In this document: positions 51,787 to 62,369 of the stretch, one piece after another
Position numbering within the stretch: the stretch's first letter is position 1
Layout of the letters: each line of letters starts with the position of its first letter
Source: Wolbachia endosymbiont (group A) of Rhinocyllus conicus
GTDB taxonomy: Bacteria > Pseudomonadota > Alphaproteobacteria > Rickettsiales > Anaplasmataceae
Assembly: GCF_947250775.1 (NCBI RefSeq)
Contig: NZ_OX366349.1
Coordinates: forward strand, 248,001-312,000
Length of the DNA stretch: 64,000 bases
Direction of reading: 5' to 3'
Notes under the pieces: model-generated
The model's input: only the letters and a program-made list of their open reading frames with translations
The model's database searches: none
Told to the model about the DNA's origin: nothing
Position numbers and translations under genes: made by a program

Positions 51787-52485
51787 TTAGGCATATTCTT
51801 TTACCCTTACCTCTTTTTTGACCTTTTGAGAAGAAATAGCTGCACTGTTTAAGCGCAGTTTTATATAACCATCTACGATTTGAGTCACTTCCTCTTCTTT
51901 ATCCCTTAGAAAGTGATTAGTATCGTCTATTATATGGTATTTCATGTGATCACTTTTTACTGAATTTATTAACCTTTTTGCTAATTCTGTTACATCGCTT
52001 TCTTCTGAGATTGTATCGTTACTGCTTTGTATTATAAGCCCAGAAACTGGACAGGGAGAAAGAAAAGAAAAATCGTACTTAGTTACCGGAAGAGAAAGAG
52101 CAATAAAACCCACTATCTCAGGGCGACGCATTGTTAGCTGCATAGCCACCCATGCTCCAAAAGAAAAACCAGCGATCCAAATTGGAACGTTGCTAGGATT
52201 ATGTTCCTGAAGCCAATCAATAGCTACCGCAGCGTCAGTTAATTCTCCTATACCCTTATCAAAAGTTCCGGTAGATTTTCCCACACCACGAAAGTTAATT
52301 TTCAATGCAGAAAAATTGTTATCGATAAAAGACGTATATATACCATGTACAATTTTACTACCCATATTACCACCATATTGAGGGTGATGATGTAAAACCA
52401 GCACAACCGGCGCGTTGGCATCTTTGCTTTGGTGGTATTCACCTTCTATCTTTCTTGTTGCATTATTCAAAAAAACTTCTACCAC
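51787..52485 (-). CDS. alpha/beta hydrolase (COG2945-like)
   Basis: The 232-aa protein shows VVLVLHHHPQYGGNMGSK, INFRGVGKSTGTFDKGIGE, the nucleophile elbow IAGFSFGAWVA, and a late histidine in IDDTNHFL. This pattern is that of small cytoplasmic dienelactone-hydrolase-like proteins annotated COG2945. The substrate is unknown. The C-terminal 25 residues (SAAISSQKVKKEVRVKEYA) are a basic extension. Confidence 0.85.
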   Translation of the reverse strand: MVEVFLNNATRKIEGEYHQSKDANAPVVLVLHHHPQYGGNMGSKIVHGIYTSFIDNNFSALKINFRGVGKSTGTFDKGIGELTDAAVAIDWLQEHNPSNVPIWIAGFSFGAWVAMQLTMRRPEIVGFIALSLPVTKYDFSFLSPCPVSGLIIQSSNDTISEESDVTELAKRLINSVKSDHMKYHIIDDTNHFLRDKEEEVTQIVDGYIKLRLNSAAISSQKVKKEVRVKEYA

Positions 52486-52640
52486 GGTAACTCCTAATAA
52501 AAACCTGCTTGACAGGTATTGATGACATGAATTATTAATTATGTATTAATTTCGCTGTTTTTGCAATAAATTTTTTATCGTGTTAAAGCTAACGTACATA
52601 GTTATGGCTATAGTTGATGGTAAACTTATTTAAGTGACAG

Positions 52641-53777
52641 ATGAGTCCATTCTCTTTAGAAAATAGTGGTTACGTATATGCTGATTACAATGCAACTGCT
52701 CCAATTAGTGAGAATGTAAAAAAAAGTATATTTGAGGTCTTGTTAAAACAAACGCTCAATCCATCATCACTACATAAAAGAGGACAAGAAGCGAGGAAGA
52801 TTCTTCAGGATGCAAGAGATAACATACGTGATGCTCTTGGTGTTCCAAGTGATAAAGAAATAGTTTTTACGTCTGGTGCGACTGAAGCGAATAACCTTGT
52901 TATGAGAGGAATAGCAGGCTATCTGCATGTAATTTCAGCTATAGAGCATCCTTCAATTCTTAATTCTGCATGTAATCCATATATAATACCCGTTAATCAG
53001 GAGGGCATTGTTGACTTTTTAGAGCTAGAAAAAATTCTAAGCGAACTTAAAGGAAACAAAGCAATAGTTTCAGTTATGATGGCAAATAACGAAACCGGAG
53101 TTATTCAGCCTGTTAAGGAAATAGCTGAAATAGCACACAAATTTGGAGCAATTTGCCACACTGACACTGCTCAAAGTGTTGGAAAAATTAAAGTTAATAT
53201 GGAAGATTTAGGAGTGGATTTACTCACTTTATCCGCCCATAAATTTGGCGGTGTAGCAGGCAGTGGAGTTTTAATATTCAATAAAGAACTTGCGATAGAA
53301 CCTATTATAATAGGTGGTGGACAAGAGAAGGGATTTCGTGGTGGTACGGAAAATATTGTTGCGATTGCAGGCCTTTCTGCTGCACTGCAAAATATTCCAG
53401 ACCTTCTATCAAAAATGGATGAAGTAAAGGAGCTACGTGATCAATTAGAGTGTGAATTATTAAATCTTGCCAGTGATATAAGAATCTTCGGTAAAAACTC
53501 TAAGAGGCTGCCAAACACAAGTTTTATTTATATGCCAGAAGTAAAGAGTGATGTGCAGCTCATGCATTTTGACTTGAATCATATTGCAGTTAGTAATGGT
53601 TCTGCATGTTCTTCTGGAAAAGTTGAGCCTTCCCATGTTTTGCTTGCAATGGGGGCAACAAAAGAGCAAGCAGAGTGTTCAATTAGAATCAGTATAGGTC
53701 CAGAAACTAAACCACAAGACATAAAAAAAATAGTGGATTGTTGGTATAATATCTACAAGAAGAACACCTTGGTATAG
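52641..53777 (+). CDS. cysteine desulfurase (NifS/IscS family)
   Basis: The PLP enzyme takes sulfur from cysteine for Fe-S clusters or tRNA thiolation. Visible are VYADYNATAPIS, FTSGATEANNLVMRG, the PLP histidine and lysine regions (AIEHPS; LTLSAHKFGG), and the active cysteine in SNGSACSSGKVEPSHVL. The 378 aa fit group I desulfurases. It is the only desulfurase in the window and the exact ortholog (IscS or NifS-like) is not settled. Confidence 0.92.
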   Translation: MSPFSLENSGYVYADYNATAPISENVKKSIFEVLLKQTLNPSSLHKRGQEARKILQDARDNIRDALGVPSDKEIVFTSGATEANNLVMRGIAGYLHVISAIEHPSILNSACNPYIIPVNQEGIVDFLELEKILSELKGNKAIVSVMMANNETGVIQPVKEIAEIAHKFGAICHTDTAQSVGKIKVNMEDLGVDLLTLSAHKFGGVAGSGVLIFNKELAIEPIIIGGGQEKGFRGGTENIVAIAGLSAALQNIPDLLSKMDEVKELRDQLECELLNLASDIRIFGKNSKRLPNTSFIYMPEVKSDVQLMHFDLNHIAVSNGSACSSGKVEPSHVLLAMGATKEQAECSIRISIGPETKPQDIKKIVDCWYNIYKKNTLV

Positions 53778-53817
53778 ATAATACGTGGTATCATGCAGGG
53801 AGCTATAAATTAAATGT

Positions 53818-54255
53818 AAAAAATTACTTTACAAACTCCGCCAGCCCCCTTATCATGAAACTGAAGGTATTCAGTTATCTTCATCTGTGCAGATTAAACA
53901 GCAAGAAAACAACGTAGTTGGCGTCTTATTTTTAATTTTTTGCACTATGTGCACCTTATGTCTTCACAGTATTTCTAGGTTTTTACCTACACAAGCTGAA
54001 ACGCGCTTATAAGTCGTTTAAGACAGTATAGTACGCCAATTTGCAGGATTAGAGAGTGACAACTAGCTAACACGGGATTTCTTTTGCCTTTTTTTCTGCT
54101 TAGTAAATTTCTTAAACATTTAAACTAAGGTGAGTTGCAATTAAAAGCAGCTAAATTGCAGTGTTTAAGACTAAAAAAACGCCAATACTGAAAATAGACA
54201 ATGACCAGGGTTTCTTTTGCCTTTTTTTTCGTTTGGTAAATTTCTTAATATTTAT
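53818..54255 (+). repeat. dispersed promoter-bearing repeat, copy E
   Basis: This is a nearly full copy of repeat A. The promoter reads TTTACA (53828-53833), 17 nt, TATCAT (53851-53856), so one -35 base differs. The two T-rich blocks lie near 54080-54100 and 54212-54235. No gene is visible. After it come short hairpin pieces to about 54360. Confidence 0.8.
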
Positions 54256-54359
54256 GGCTTAGGTTAGTTACAAATTAAGAGCAATATTCACGGAAATGGT
54301 GTCATTCCAGTGCTTGACACTGGGCACTTTAGACAATGTTACAAAAATAATATCATAGA

Positions 54360-54760
54360 ATTCAATAGGATAATTCCTGGTGTACAGTCCCAGAGTGTGA
54401 TGGTATGATAAAATATGAGAAAACAATACCATCAAAGGAGGAATTATGGGACCATACACCTAGAGGCTGTATTACAAGAATTTTGGGCGAACTTAGTTAT
54501 GTGTAATATATTATCGCTTCATATGTGTGATGCACAAGGGCCTTGGAACCCAGATCAAATTACTGAGTATCGTTTAAATTTTTCAGTTTTATTTGGTGTA
54601 ATGAGGCAGAAACTCTATCAAGTACTTATTGCACCAAAAAACTTTCAAGCCCTTTTTAAGCATGCGTGCTAAAGTTAAAATTCGACCAGGGCAGCCACAA
54701 TAAGGTAGATAAGCCCAAACGCCATCATGTTTTTAGGAGAGTTTGCTAATGGAGGCTCTT
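54360..54760 (+). mobile_element. internally deleted IS4-like insertion sequence
   Basis: AAAGGAGG with ATG at 54445 encodes only MGPYT before a stop. In another frame the C-terminal 70 residues of a DDE transposase follow (LEAVLQEFWANLVMCNILSL, NPDQITEYRLNFSVLFGVMRQ, NFQALFKHAC). The middle of the transposase, with its catalytic residues, has been deleted. The IS4 family assignment is from recall of Wolbachia relatives. The element ends are not defined. Confidence 0.65.
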
Positions 54761-54830
54761 AAGTTGACTCCATTGGCTGAACGGATACCTCTTAACTTGA
54801 CGCGTATGGTTTATTTAACACTCCCAACGG

Positions 54831-56249
54831 TTACAAATAATTCACCATTTCTTCTGGTTTCACTATCCTTTCAAACTCCTCCTCAGTGAGCAGTTGAAGT
54901 TTTGCTGCTGCTTCTTTTAGAGTGATATTTTCTTTATAAGCAAGCTTCGCTATTTTTGCTGCATTGTCATACCCTATATGCGTATTTAATATAGTGACCA
55001 ACATTAACGACTGATTCAGTAAATCTTTTATCCTCTCTTCATTTGCCTTAATACCAACTACACATTTTTCTGTAAAATTTAAACTTGCATCAGCTAAAAG
55101 TCTTATAGACTGCAAAACATTGTAAATTATCACTGGCTTAAACACATTCAATTCAAAATGACCGTTTGAACCACTAATGGTCACAGCAACATGATTTCCC
55201 ATAACTTGAGTGCACACCATAGTTACTGCTTCACACTGAGTTGGATTCACTTTACCTGGCATAATTGAAGAACCAGGCTCATTTTCCGGTAACATTATTT
55301 CCCCAATTCCACATCTTGGACCAGAACCAAGCAACCTTATATCATTTGCAATTTTCATTAAACTGACTGCTACTGTATTGAGTGTTCCACTGAGCTCAAC
55401 TAAAGCATCGTTTGCTGCTAGCGCTTCAAATTTATTGCCTGCTGAAGTAAATGGAAGATTAGTAATTCCTGCAACTTTGCTTGAAAAACCTTCAGCAAAA
55501 CCCTTTTTAGTATTGAGTCCTGTGCCAACCGCAGTGCCACCTTGTGCAAGCTCGTATATACCACTTAAAGTTAATTTTACTCTCTCTATCCCCTTTTTAA
55601 TCTGGGCTGCATAGCCAGAAAACTCCTGTCCCAGTGTTAGGGGCGTTGCATCTTGTAAGTGAGTACGTCCTACTTTTATTATATTTTTAAATTCCTGAAC
55701 CTTATTATCCAGCACCTTATGCAATTTTTCAAGATTTGGAATAAGCAAGCAGTTTATTTGCTCTGCTGCTGCTATATGCATTGCTGTTGGAAAGGTGTCA
55801 TTTGATGACTGACCATAATTCACATGGTCGTTTGGATGTATCGGAGATTTACTACCCAAATTACCACCTAAAATCTCTATTGCGCGATTGCTGATCACTT
55901 CATTCATATTCATATTAGTCTGCGTTCCGGATCCGGTTTGCCAAACAACAAGCGGAAATTCATTATTAAATTTGCCATCTATTACTTCCCTTGCGGCTGC
56001 GCAGATTGCGTCCCCTACCTTATTATCTATGCTACCCTGCTTCATGTTAACACGTGCTGCTGCAAGTTTTACTATTGCTAATGCTTTAATCAGAGGCTCT
56101 GGCATTTTTTCTGTGCCAATCTTAAAATTTTCTAAAGAACGTTGAGTCTGCGCTCCCCAGTAATGTTCACTTGGTACTTTTACTTCCCCTAAGCTGTCTG
56201 ATTCTATTCTCGTTTTTCTATCCATATTTTCCTTCTTAGCGTCATGCAA
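54831..56249 (-). CDS. fumC: fumarate hydratase class II
   Basis: This TCA-cycle enzyme interconverts fumarate and malate. The 472-aa protein has [23 protein letters not shown] (in part [14 protein letters not shown]), [14 protein letters not shown] text ([13 protein letters not shown]), [34 protein letters not shown] and the signature [18 protein letters not shown] 56249 or 56225 (MDRKTRIES) could be the start. Confidence 0.97.
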   Translation of the reverse strand: MHDAKKENMDRKTRIESDSLGEVKVPSEHYWGAQTQRSLENFKIGTEKMPEPLIKALAIVKLAAARVNMKQGSIDNKVGDAICAAAREVIDGKFNNEFPLVVWQTGSGTQTNMNMNEVISNRAIEILGGNLGSKSPIHPNDHVNYGQSSNDTFPTAMHIAAAEQINCLLIPNLEKLHKVLDNKVQEFKNIIKVGRTHLQDATPLTLGQEFSGYAAQIKKGIERVKLTLSGIYELAQGGTAVGTGLNTKKGFAEGFSSKVAGITNLPFTSAGNKFEALAANDALVELSGTLNTVAVSLMKIANDIRLLGSGPRCGIGEIMLPENEPGSSIMPGKVNPTQCEAVTMVCTQVMGNHVAVTISGSNGHFELNVFKPVIIYNVLQSIRLLADASLNFTEKCVVGIKANEERIKDLLNQSLMLVTILNTHIGYDNAAKIAKLAYKENITLKEAAAKLQLLTEEEFERIVKPEEMVNYL

Positions 56250-56323
56250 ACTGGTTCACTACATAATTTTTTCATGTCTACTTCTTGGTTAATTAAATCA
56301 TACTAGATCCAAGTAGTCAAGTG

Positions 56324-56464
56324 TGACCTTACCCAGAAAAAGTAGAGAGAAAGTTAAGACGTTTTTGGAGTAAAATAAAACGTTTTTTCAAAATATGGCA
56401 AATAGTTTATTCTCTTTGTAAAAAACATTCCAAACTTTCTCTCCACTTTTTCTGGGTAAGGTCA
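56324..56464. mobile_element. 141-bp MITE with TGACCTTACCC ends
   Basis: The left end TGACCTTACCCAGAAAAAGT and the inverted right end pair over about 32 bp with one mismatch, and only about 75 bp lie between. The same end sequence appears at 63949, where a larger element probably starts. I see no clear target duplication. Confidence 0.75.
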
Positions 56465-56514
56465 GTTCAGCTATAGGCAGCAGTTTTCTGTATTTACTTT
56501 AAATTGAAGAAAGC

Positions 56515-56910
56515 TCAAATGAAAGATCGTGTTTTGCTAAAAATCACAGAATGCAGTCTGGTTACATCACTAGTGCCTAAAGTGATCTCCTTTATCCTCT
56601 CATCTGCTAGTATTTTTAATTCCTTACCGTATCTATAATAATTTCGCTTTATAACGTGTAACTCATCAGCAGAAGAAGAATCTAATTTAGGGTAATATTC
56701 GTAATCGCAATTTTCTTCGATGTCCTCAATGCTTATAGATGATGCTAAAAGTGGAAATAGAATTAATAGTAAAGTTAGTAGGATTCTTGTACAACTATTA
56801 CACCACGTCCTGGGTAGCGCGTGACCAGAGAAAAAAAGATATGGATCCAAGTAGTCAGGGCACTGGGATGACAGAAGATAGTGCAAGAAATTTCGTAAAA
56901 AGCTTTTCAT
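56515..56910 (-). CDS. small secreted or membrane-anchored protein with inserted repeat peptide
   Basis: I do not recognise the family. Residues about 41-58 (RILLTLLLILFPLLASSI) are a signal-like hydrophobic stretch; the following 70 residues are acidic then basic. Residues about 14-38 (SSQCPDYLDPYLFFSGHAL and on) are encoded by a hairpin repeat, so the original N-terminus (MKSFLRNF) has been pushed away from the signal segment. Start-site choice is uncertain because a functional protein might begin after the repeat. Confidence 0.55.
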   Translation of the reverse strand: MKSFLRNFLHYLLSSQCPDYLDPYLFFSGHALPRTWCNSCTRILLTLLLILFPLLASSISIEDIEENCDYEYYPKLDSSSADELHVIKRNYYRYGKELKILADERIKEITLGTSDVTRLHSVIFSKTRSFI

Positions 56911-57021
56911 ACCAACTATTTAAACTCAATTGTGTTATAAATATATTAATAGCGAAAAAAGAAAAACAAGGTTTAATTTTCTTTTTTATTTGCGATTTAT
57001 CTATTAATTAACCGTGAAAGG

Positions 57022-58317
57022 TTACGTGTAATGCTCCTTCACATAATTATCAATAATTGCCTTAAATTCTTCAGAGACATTATCACCTTGTAAAGTTTTG
57101 AAATACTTGCCGTCTTTGTAGACTGCTGAAACAGGTTTTTCTCCATATCCAGGCAAGCTGATTCCCAAATTTGCGTGTTTGCTTTCTCCAGGACCATTTA
57201 CTATGCATCCCATAACAGCAATGTTCATATGCTCTACACCTGGATTTTTTTTCTTCCACATCGGCATATGAGTTTTTATATAGCCATTCACTTCTTCAGT
57301 TAATATACGAAAACGATCGCTACTCGTGCGCCCACAACCAGGACATGAATTAACCTGAGGGTTAAAGTGTCGCAAGCCTATAGATTGCAATATTTCCTGA
57401 CACACCACCACTTCATTAGTACGCAATTCACCAGGACGTTGAGTCAAAGAAGCCCGTATTGTATCTCCAATGCCATTTTGCAATAAATAAGTAAGCCCTG
57501 CTGCGGTATTTACCACACCTTTATTGCCCATACCAGCCTCAGTTAAACCCAAATGCAGCGCATAATTGGAAGATTTTGCAAGTGCCATATAAACTAAAAT
57601 TAAATCTTGTACTTTGCTAACTTTACATGAAATGATTATTTTGTTTGAATTTAGACCAATTTCTTCAGCTTTTTTTGCACTATCAAGAGCAGACATTACA
57701 AGTGCTTTGCGCAGTATAACATCAGAAGGCCTTGCATTACTAAGCGAAGAGTTTTCATCCATCAGTTTTTGTAAAAGGTATTTATCAAGACTACCCCAAT
57801 TTACCCCAATTCTAACAGGAAGATCGTGCATTATTGCATACTCTATCACCCTTTCAAATTTCTCATCACGTTTGTCGCCAAAGCCTATATTGCCTGGATT
57901 GATTCTAATTTTACCCAGCATTTTGATGTTGTCTGGATAATCTTGAACTAATTTATCTAGCTCATATTGACCGCAGCCTACCAATATTTTACCGTCAAAA
58001 CCTTCTTTATTTATCTCTTCTACTATATAAGGTATTGCCCTTGCTACTTCCTCTGAATTCAAAGCAATCCGTACTAACTCTGAACCTGCGCGCGCTAGTT
58101 CTGTTATTTCTTTTGCATAATGTTTTGCGCTACTTTTTATATCATCAGAATCTATATGCACACCAAGCGCCATAGATTGTACGACTATAGGATTATTTCC
58201 ACCTATCTTTACTTTTCCAACTTCTACAACATGAGTTTTGTGCCTGGAAATCGGCGATAATTCATATGCATCGTCATTCAATATCAGGTCTTTATCTAGC
58301 ATATTATTAATGGCCAA
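57022..58317 (-). CDS. ispG: 4-hydroxy-3-methylbut-2-enyl diphosphate synthase
   Basis: IspG is the Fe-S enzyme of the non-mevalonate isoprenoid pathway. The 431-aa protein has [41 protein letters not shown], and the cluster ligands in [12 protein letters not shown] and [13 protein letters not shown]. Length and motifs are those of the alphaproteobacterial form. Confidence 0.97.
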   Translation of the reverse strand: MAINNMLDKDLILNDDAYELSPISRHKTHVVEVGKVKIGGNNPIVVQSMALGVHIDSDDIKSSAKHYAKEITELARAGSELVRIALNSEEVARAIPYIVEEINKEGFDGKILVGCGQYELDKLVQDYPDNIKMLGKIRINPGNIGFGDKRDEKFERVIEYAIMHDLPVRIGVNWGSLDKYLLQKLMDENSSLSNARPSDVILRKALVMSALDSAKKAEEIGLNSNKIIISCKVSKVQDLILVYMALAKSSNYALHLGLTEAGMGNKGVVNTAAGLTYLLQNGIGDTIRASLTQRPGELRTNEVVVCQEILQSIGLRHFNPQVNSCPGCGRTSSDRFRILTEEVNGYIKTHMPMWKKKNPGVEHMNIAVMGCIVNGPGESKHANLGISLPGYGEKPVSAVYKDGKYFKTLQGDNVSEEFKAIIDNYVKEHYT

Positions 58318-58327
58318 TATTGTGATA

Positions 58328-58948
58328 CTATTTTACTGTGTCAGCTACGCTGCCAAATGAACTTGAACCATTCAAACTATAAGCATCTACGTTATCCAAA
58401 TTAGCAATAGAATCATGTGAGCACGTTTTTCTTGATGGATTTTCTTTTATAGTGACATTTATAGGAGAAACTTTTTTTTCTCGTGTTGAAGTAACTTTCT
58501 TCCCTTCTTGTTGTTCACTTTCATGCTGCTCGCTTTCATACTGGGAAACTGGCTCTTGATCTATAAATACAGCACCCTTTAAACGTGCGATATTAATACC
58601 ATGCTGATTTATCATAGCGCTCTCTTCATCGTCGACTATGCACGCTTCCATGTCATTTGGCTCATTATCAAGACTAGCAATTTTTTTCTCTTTTAATTTT
58701 TTGATTAGATCTTCTTTATTTATAGCTCGATCTTGTGACTTTTTTTTCTTGAGGAGCTCCCTACGCTTCTCATACAGTTTATATGACTCAGCAAAATCCT
58801 CATCTGTATGAAAGTTTGCACCACCAGGGTTACCAGGAGGTATGTATCTCTTACTGAGCTTAGATTTAGCTTCAGCACTATGCACAGTAAAAAAGCTAGA
58901 AACCAAAAACATTAATATAAATAAAACTTTAGAAAAAACCCTAAGCAT
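58328..58948 (-). CDS. exported lysine/glutamate-rich protein, unknown function
   Basis: Residues 1-27 form a signal peptide ([20 protein letters not shown]). The mature part is strongly charged, with KKKKS and KLKEKK runs, a low-complexity [14 protein letters not shown] segment, and serine-rich C-terminal text. No domain is recognised. It lies 10 bp before ispG and is probably co-transcribed with it. Confidence 0.7.
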   Translation of the reverse strand: MLRVFSKVLFILMFLVSSFFTVHSAEAKSKLSKRYIPPGNPGGANFHTDEDFAESYKLYEKRRELLKKKKSQDRAINKEDLIKKLKEKKIASLDNEPNDMEACIVDDEESAMINQHGINIARLKGAVFIDQEPVSQYESEQHESEQQEGKKVTSTREKKVSPINVTIKENPSRKTCSHDSIANLDNVDAYSLNGSSSFGSVADTVK

Positions 58949-59106
58949 ATGGTGCTATAGTAAATATCGTGTTTTAAAAGATAGCAATTAACGAACTTTA
59001 AGTAAACCAGAATCTTTACTAACTTTACAATACAAATATTTTTCTAAAAAGTGATATGTTTACTATCAAAAAACCTACATAGGCTAAGAGAAGAGTAAGG
59101 TGCTAC

Positions 59107-59147
59107 AAGTTGCGTAACACCTTCTCAAGAAGAGTGTTATGCAACTT
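59107..59147. terminator. hairpin after the coiled-coil membrane protein gene
   Basis: AAGTTGCGTAACAC pairs with GTGTTATGCAACTT (14 bp, one G-U), and the stem overlaps the stop codon of the minus-strand gene. No clear T tract follows, so termination is likely but not certain. Confidence 0.55.
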
Positions 59148-59670
59148 AGTCTGGCATTTGCATATGCTTCTTTTCATTGCCATCGATAGCATCTACATTA
59201 TTAAGTTTTGCGTCTGGTGTATCTTTAGACAAGTTCTTTTCTTTCTCCCTTTCACACTTAACTCCCTGATAGATACAGAATGCAACAAAAGAAGTTATCG
59301 CTATTGCGGCAACAGCACTGACTATGGCACAAATTAGTAGTGTTTTTTCTTGATCTGCTACTGCTTCTGTGAGTGTTTCCACTTTTTCTTCTAAACCTGT
59401 GAAGTTTTCTTGCAAGCCTGTAAACTTTTCTTGCAAACCATTGAATTTATCTGATAGATCTGTTGACAAACCGTCAAATTTACCTGACAACTCTGTAAAT
59501 CTTTCTGATAAACCACCGAATTTATCTGACAGTTCTGTTACTTGTTCTGGCAAACCTTTGAAGTTTCCTAATAGCTTCTCTAGTTCTTCTACTTGTTCCT
59601 GCAATTTTGTTATGTCTGTTATGTCATTGCCAGACAAACTATACCAAGCATTACTCAAAATATTTGACAT
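59146..59670 (-). CDS. coiled-coil membrane protein with LSDKFxGL repeats
   Basis: Residues 20-105 contain a coiled coil made of short units such as LSDKFGGL, LSERFTEL, LSGKFDGL, LSDKFNGL, LQEKFTGL and LQENFTGL, spaced 7 residues. A membrane helix follows (about 112-134, LLICAIVSAVAAIAITSFVAF) and then a charged tail ending KHMQMPD. Wolbachia encode several proteins of this plan. The function is unknown. Repeat number could vary because the DNA is repetitive. Confidence 0.75.
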   Translation of the reverse strand: MSNILSNAWYSLSGNDITDITKLQEQVEELEKLLGNFKGLPEQVTELSDKFGGLSERFTELSGKFDGLSTDLSDKFNGLQEKFTGLQENFTGLEEKVETLTEAVADQEKTLLICAIVSAVAAIAITSFVAFCIYQGVKCEREKEKNLSKDTPDAKLNNVDAIDGNEKKHMQMPD

Positions 59671-59824
59671 TTTTACCCCCTAATTAATTAATATATTACT
59701 ATTGTACGTTCTTAGTACTTAAATTAGTATTAAATCAACTGTCATTATGTATTGACCTTTTAATAATTTTGTTTGACTTGCTTTTTGAAAGTGCAAAAAC
59801 TTAAGTTAATGTATTACAAGGTTG

Positions 59825-61948
59825 CTATTCAACCAATATCTCTCTCTTTCCTGAGTAATTTGGAGAGCTGACAATTCCTTCTTTTTCCATTCTTTCAACA
59901 ATATTTGCAGCTCTGTTATAGCCTATTCTAAGTTGTCGCTGAATGTAACTGGTTGAAACTTTTTGATCTCTTTGAATGATGGCCACTGCTTGATTGTAGA
60001 GGTCGTTTTCTTCATCCTCTGTTTCACCTTCTGATTCCACAGAAGAATTTTCATCTTCTTTGGTGATTTCCTCCATATAATTTGGCTCACCTTGCATTTT
60101 TAGATGATCAACTATATCTTGCACCTCATTATCACTTACAAATGGGCCGTGAACTCGAATGATCTTACCACCAGAGGCCATATAGAGCATATCACCCATA
60201 CCGAGCAATTGTTCAGCTCCTTGTTCGCCAAGTATTGTACGGCTATCTATCTTAGAAGTAACAGCAAAACTGATTCTCGTTGGAAAGTTCGCCTTTATCA
60301 CACCTGTGATCACATCCACAGATGGGCGTTGTGTTGCCATTATGATGTGTATTCCTGCAGCACGAGCCATCTGAGCTAAACGTTGAATAGAGCACTCTAT
60401 CTCTTTGCCGGCAACAAGCATCAAATCTGCCATTTCATCCACGATCACTACAATATACGGAAATGTCTCCATCTTGATTGGTATTTTTTCAAACAAAGGT
60501 TTGCCTGTTGTTGAGTTAAAGCCAATCTGCACAACGCGCTCCAATTCTATTCCACTATTCATTGCTTCTGTGATTTTTTGGTTATAGTTTATTACATTGC
60601 GTACATTTAAATACGACATCATGCGATAGCGATTTTCCATTTCTTTCACTATCCACTTAAGAGCGATAACAGCCTTTTTTGGCTCTGTTACTACTGGCGC
60701 CATTAGGTGCGGTATTGCATCATATATTGAAAGCTCAAGCATTTTTGGGTCGATCATTATCATCTTACATTCATCAGGACTTAATCGATAAACGAGCGAA
60801 AGAATCATAGTGTTAATCGCAACTGATTTACCCGACCCTGTGGTTCCAGCAACGAGCAAGTGGGGCATTTTAGTCAGATCTGCAATAACTGGTTTTCCAC
60901 TTATTTCTTTGCCAAGGGCAATTGGGAGATTTAAGTTTGCATTCTGGTATTCTGGTGATTCAAGCAAATCACGCAGCATTACAATTTCTCGTTCCTTGTT
61001 CGGCAACTCTATTCCCATAGCATTTTGCCCACGAATTATTGAAATACGTGCAGAGAGTGCACTCATCGAACGTGCAATGTCATCTGCAAGGCCAATTACT
61101 CTTGCAGATTTCGTACCAGCTTGTGGTTCAAGTTTGTATAAAGTCACAACCGGCCCATAGCATACACTGATAATTTTTCCTTGCACGCCAAAATCACTCA
61201 GGACTTGTTCCAGCAGAGATAAATTTTTATTGCTCTCCATTTCATTCAGCTGCTTTCTCTGCAAAGACTCCTCTGCTTTAGAAAGTAAATGAATGCTTGG
61301 AAACTCGAACTCACTGGAAGGTTTAAAAATTTCTTCGGTAGCTTTTTTCTGTCTTTCTTTTGGTTGTTGTTTAGTAGTGATTTTAGTTCTATGTTTTTCT
61401 TCTACTACTAATGGTGCAACTGAATATTCAGCAGTTTTATGTGATCTGAAGAATGGAACATTTACAAATAAGCAAGCTATTTTTTTACATAAGAAGAATA
61501 GAAAGTGAATTGTTCTCTTCCAACCAACCGATCCTACAAGACCTATTGATGTTACTATCACAAATACATAAAATGGGCAGTTATTAACGAGTGCATTCCC
61601 TATTATTCCACTGTGTCTGTACCTTGCTGTGATGCCTAGCGAAAGTTGTGGTAATATAGCACATACCCCTAAATTGATTAATATTAAATAGAGAATTTTC
61701 AGCAGTATTTTTGCTGGCCTGAAGATCAACAAGTAAACTATGGTTGTAGCTATTGTAACACTAGTTAATCCAAGAAATTGAACCAATATATCAGCTAAAT
61801 ATGAACCTACTATTCCACCTAAATTTGTCACTTCCTTATTTGTAGCCGTGTTTAAGGAAGGATCTTTATAGTTGTAGCTAAAAACTGATATATATACATA
61901 TATTAAAAGGGATAGATATATTGCTGATTTTAGATATTTTTTTAACAT
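59825..61948 (-). CDS. ftsK: DNA translocase FtsK
   Basis: FtsK pumps chromosomal DNA during division. Four or five N-terminal membrane segments lie in residues 1-175, a short charged linker follows, then the motor: Walker A AGTTGSGKSVAINTM near 375 and Walker B VVIVDEMADLM near 503. A C-terminal winged-helix gamma domain (about 640-707, VSTSYIQRQLRIGYNRAANIVE) follows, which would read KOPS-like sites. At 707 aa it is normal for Rickettsiales. Confidence 0.97.
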   Translation of the reverse strand: MLKKYLKSAIYLSLLIYVYISVFSYNYKDPSLNTATNKEVTNLGGIVGSYLADILVQFLGLTSVTIATTIVYLLIFRPAKILLKILYLILINLGVCAILPQLSLGITARYRHSGIIGNALVNNCPFYVFVIVTSIGLVGSVGWKRTIHFLFFLCKKIACLFVNVPFFRSHKTAEYSVAPLVVEEKHRTKITTKQQPKERQKKATEEIFKPSSEFEFPSIHLLSKAEESLQRKQLNEMESNKNLSLLEQVLSDFGVQGKIISVCYGPVVTLYKLEPQAGTKSARVIGLADDIARSMSALSARISIIRGQNAMGIELPNKEREIVMLRDLLESPEYQNANLNLPIALGKEISGKPVIADLTKMPHLLVAGTTGSGKSVAINTMILSLVYRLSPDECKMIMIDPKMLELSIYDAIPHLMAPVVTEPKKAVIALKWIVKEMENRYRMMSYLNVRNVINYNQKITEAMNSGIELERVVQIGFNSTTGKPLFEKIPIKMETFPYIVVIVDEMADLMLVAGKEIECSIQRLAQMARAAGIHIIMATQRPSVDVITGVIKANFPTRISFAVTSKIDSRTILGEQGAEQLLGMGDMLYMASGGKIIRVHGPFVSDNEVQDIVDHLKMQGEPNYMEEITKEDENSSVESEGETEDEENDLYNQAVAIIQRDQKVSTSYIQRQLRIGYNRAANIVERMEKEGIVSSPNYSGKREILVE

Positions 61949-62227
61949 CTACCTAAAGTAGTAAGCTACTGTATATTTTACAAAGTGAATTGTTATTAGC
62001 AATATCATTATAGATAAATCTAATCCGTTGAATGGTGGTATATACCTTCTGATAATTTTCAATGGTGGGTAAGTCAGCTGATTCAAGGTGCGCATTATGC
62101 GATTGACAGTATCATTATACACGTTCACTATATTAAGCCTAATCAATAAATCTAGGACAATCCAACATATTAGAATGAAGCTATAAAGATCAAGTAACGT
62201 GTTGAGTAGATATATAATTGGATGCAT
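61949..62227 (-). CDS. YggT-family membrane protein
   Basis: The 92-aa protein has two membrane helices (about 7-28 and 68-90) and the family text IVLDLLIRLNIVN...LTYPPLKIIRRYIPPFNGLDLS. It abuts ftsK. The family is membrane associated and poorly understood. Confidence 0.88.
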   Translation of the reverse strand: MHPIIYLLNTLLDLYSFILICWIVLDLLIRLNIVNVYNDTVNRIMRTLNQLTYPPLKIIRRYIPPFNGLDLSIMILLITIHFVKYTVAYYFR

Positions 62228-62369
62228 GCATATCTATTACACGAAAGTTATAATAAAGACAAGTATTTAGCCTTTTCAAACTCAAAATGTTGTTTTTGCT
62301 GAACCAAAAAAAACTTCATTTTTTGAGCTGCACCTAAGGTAGGAGGAAGGAGGGCTGTATAAAATATAT

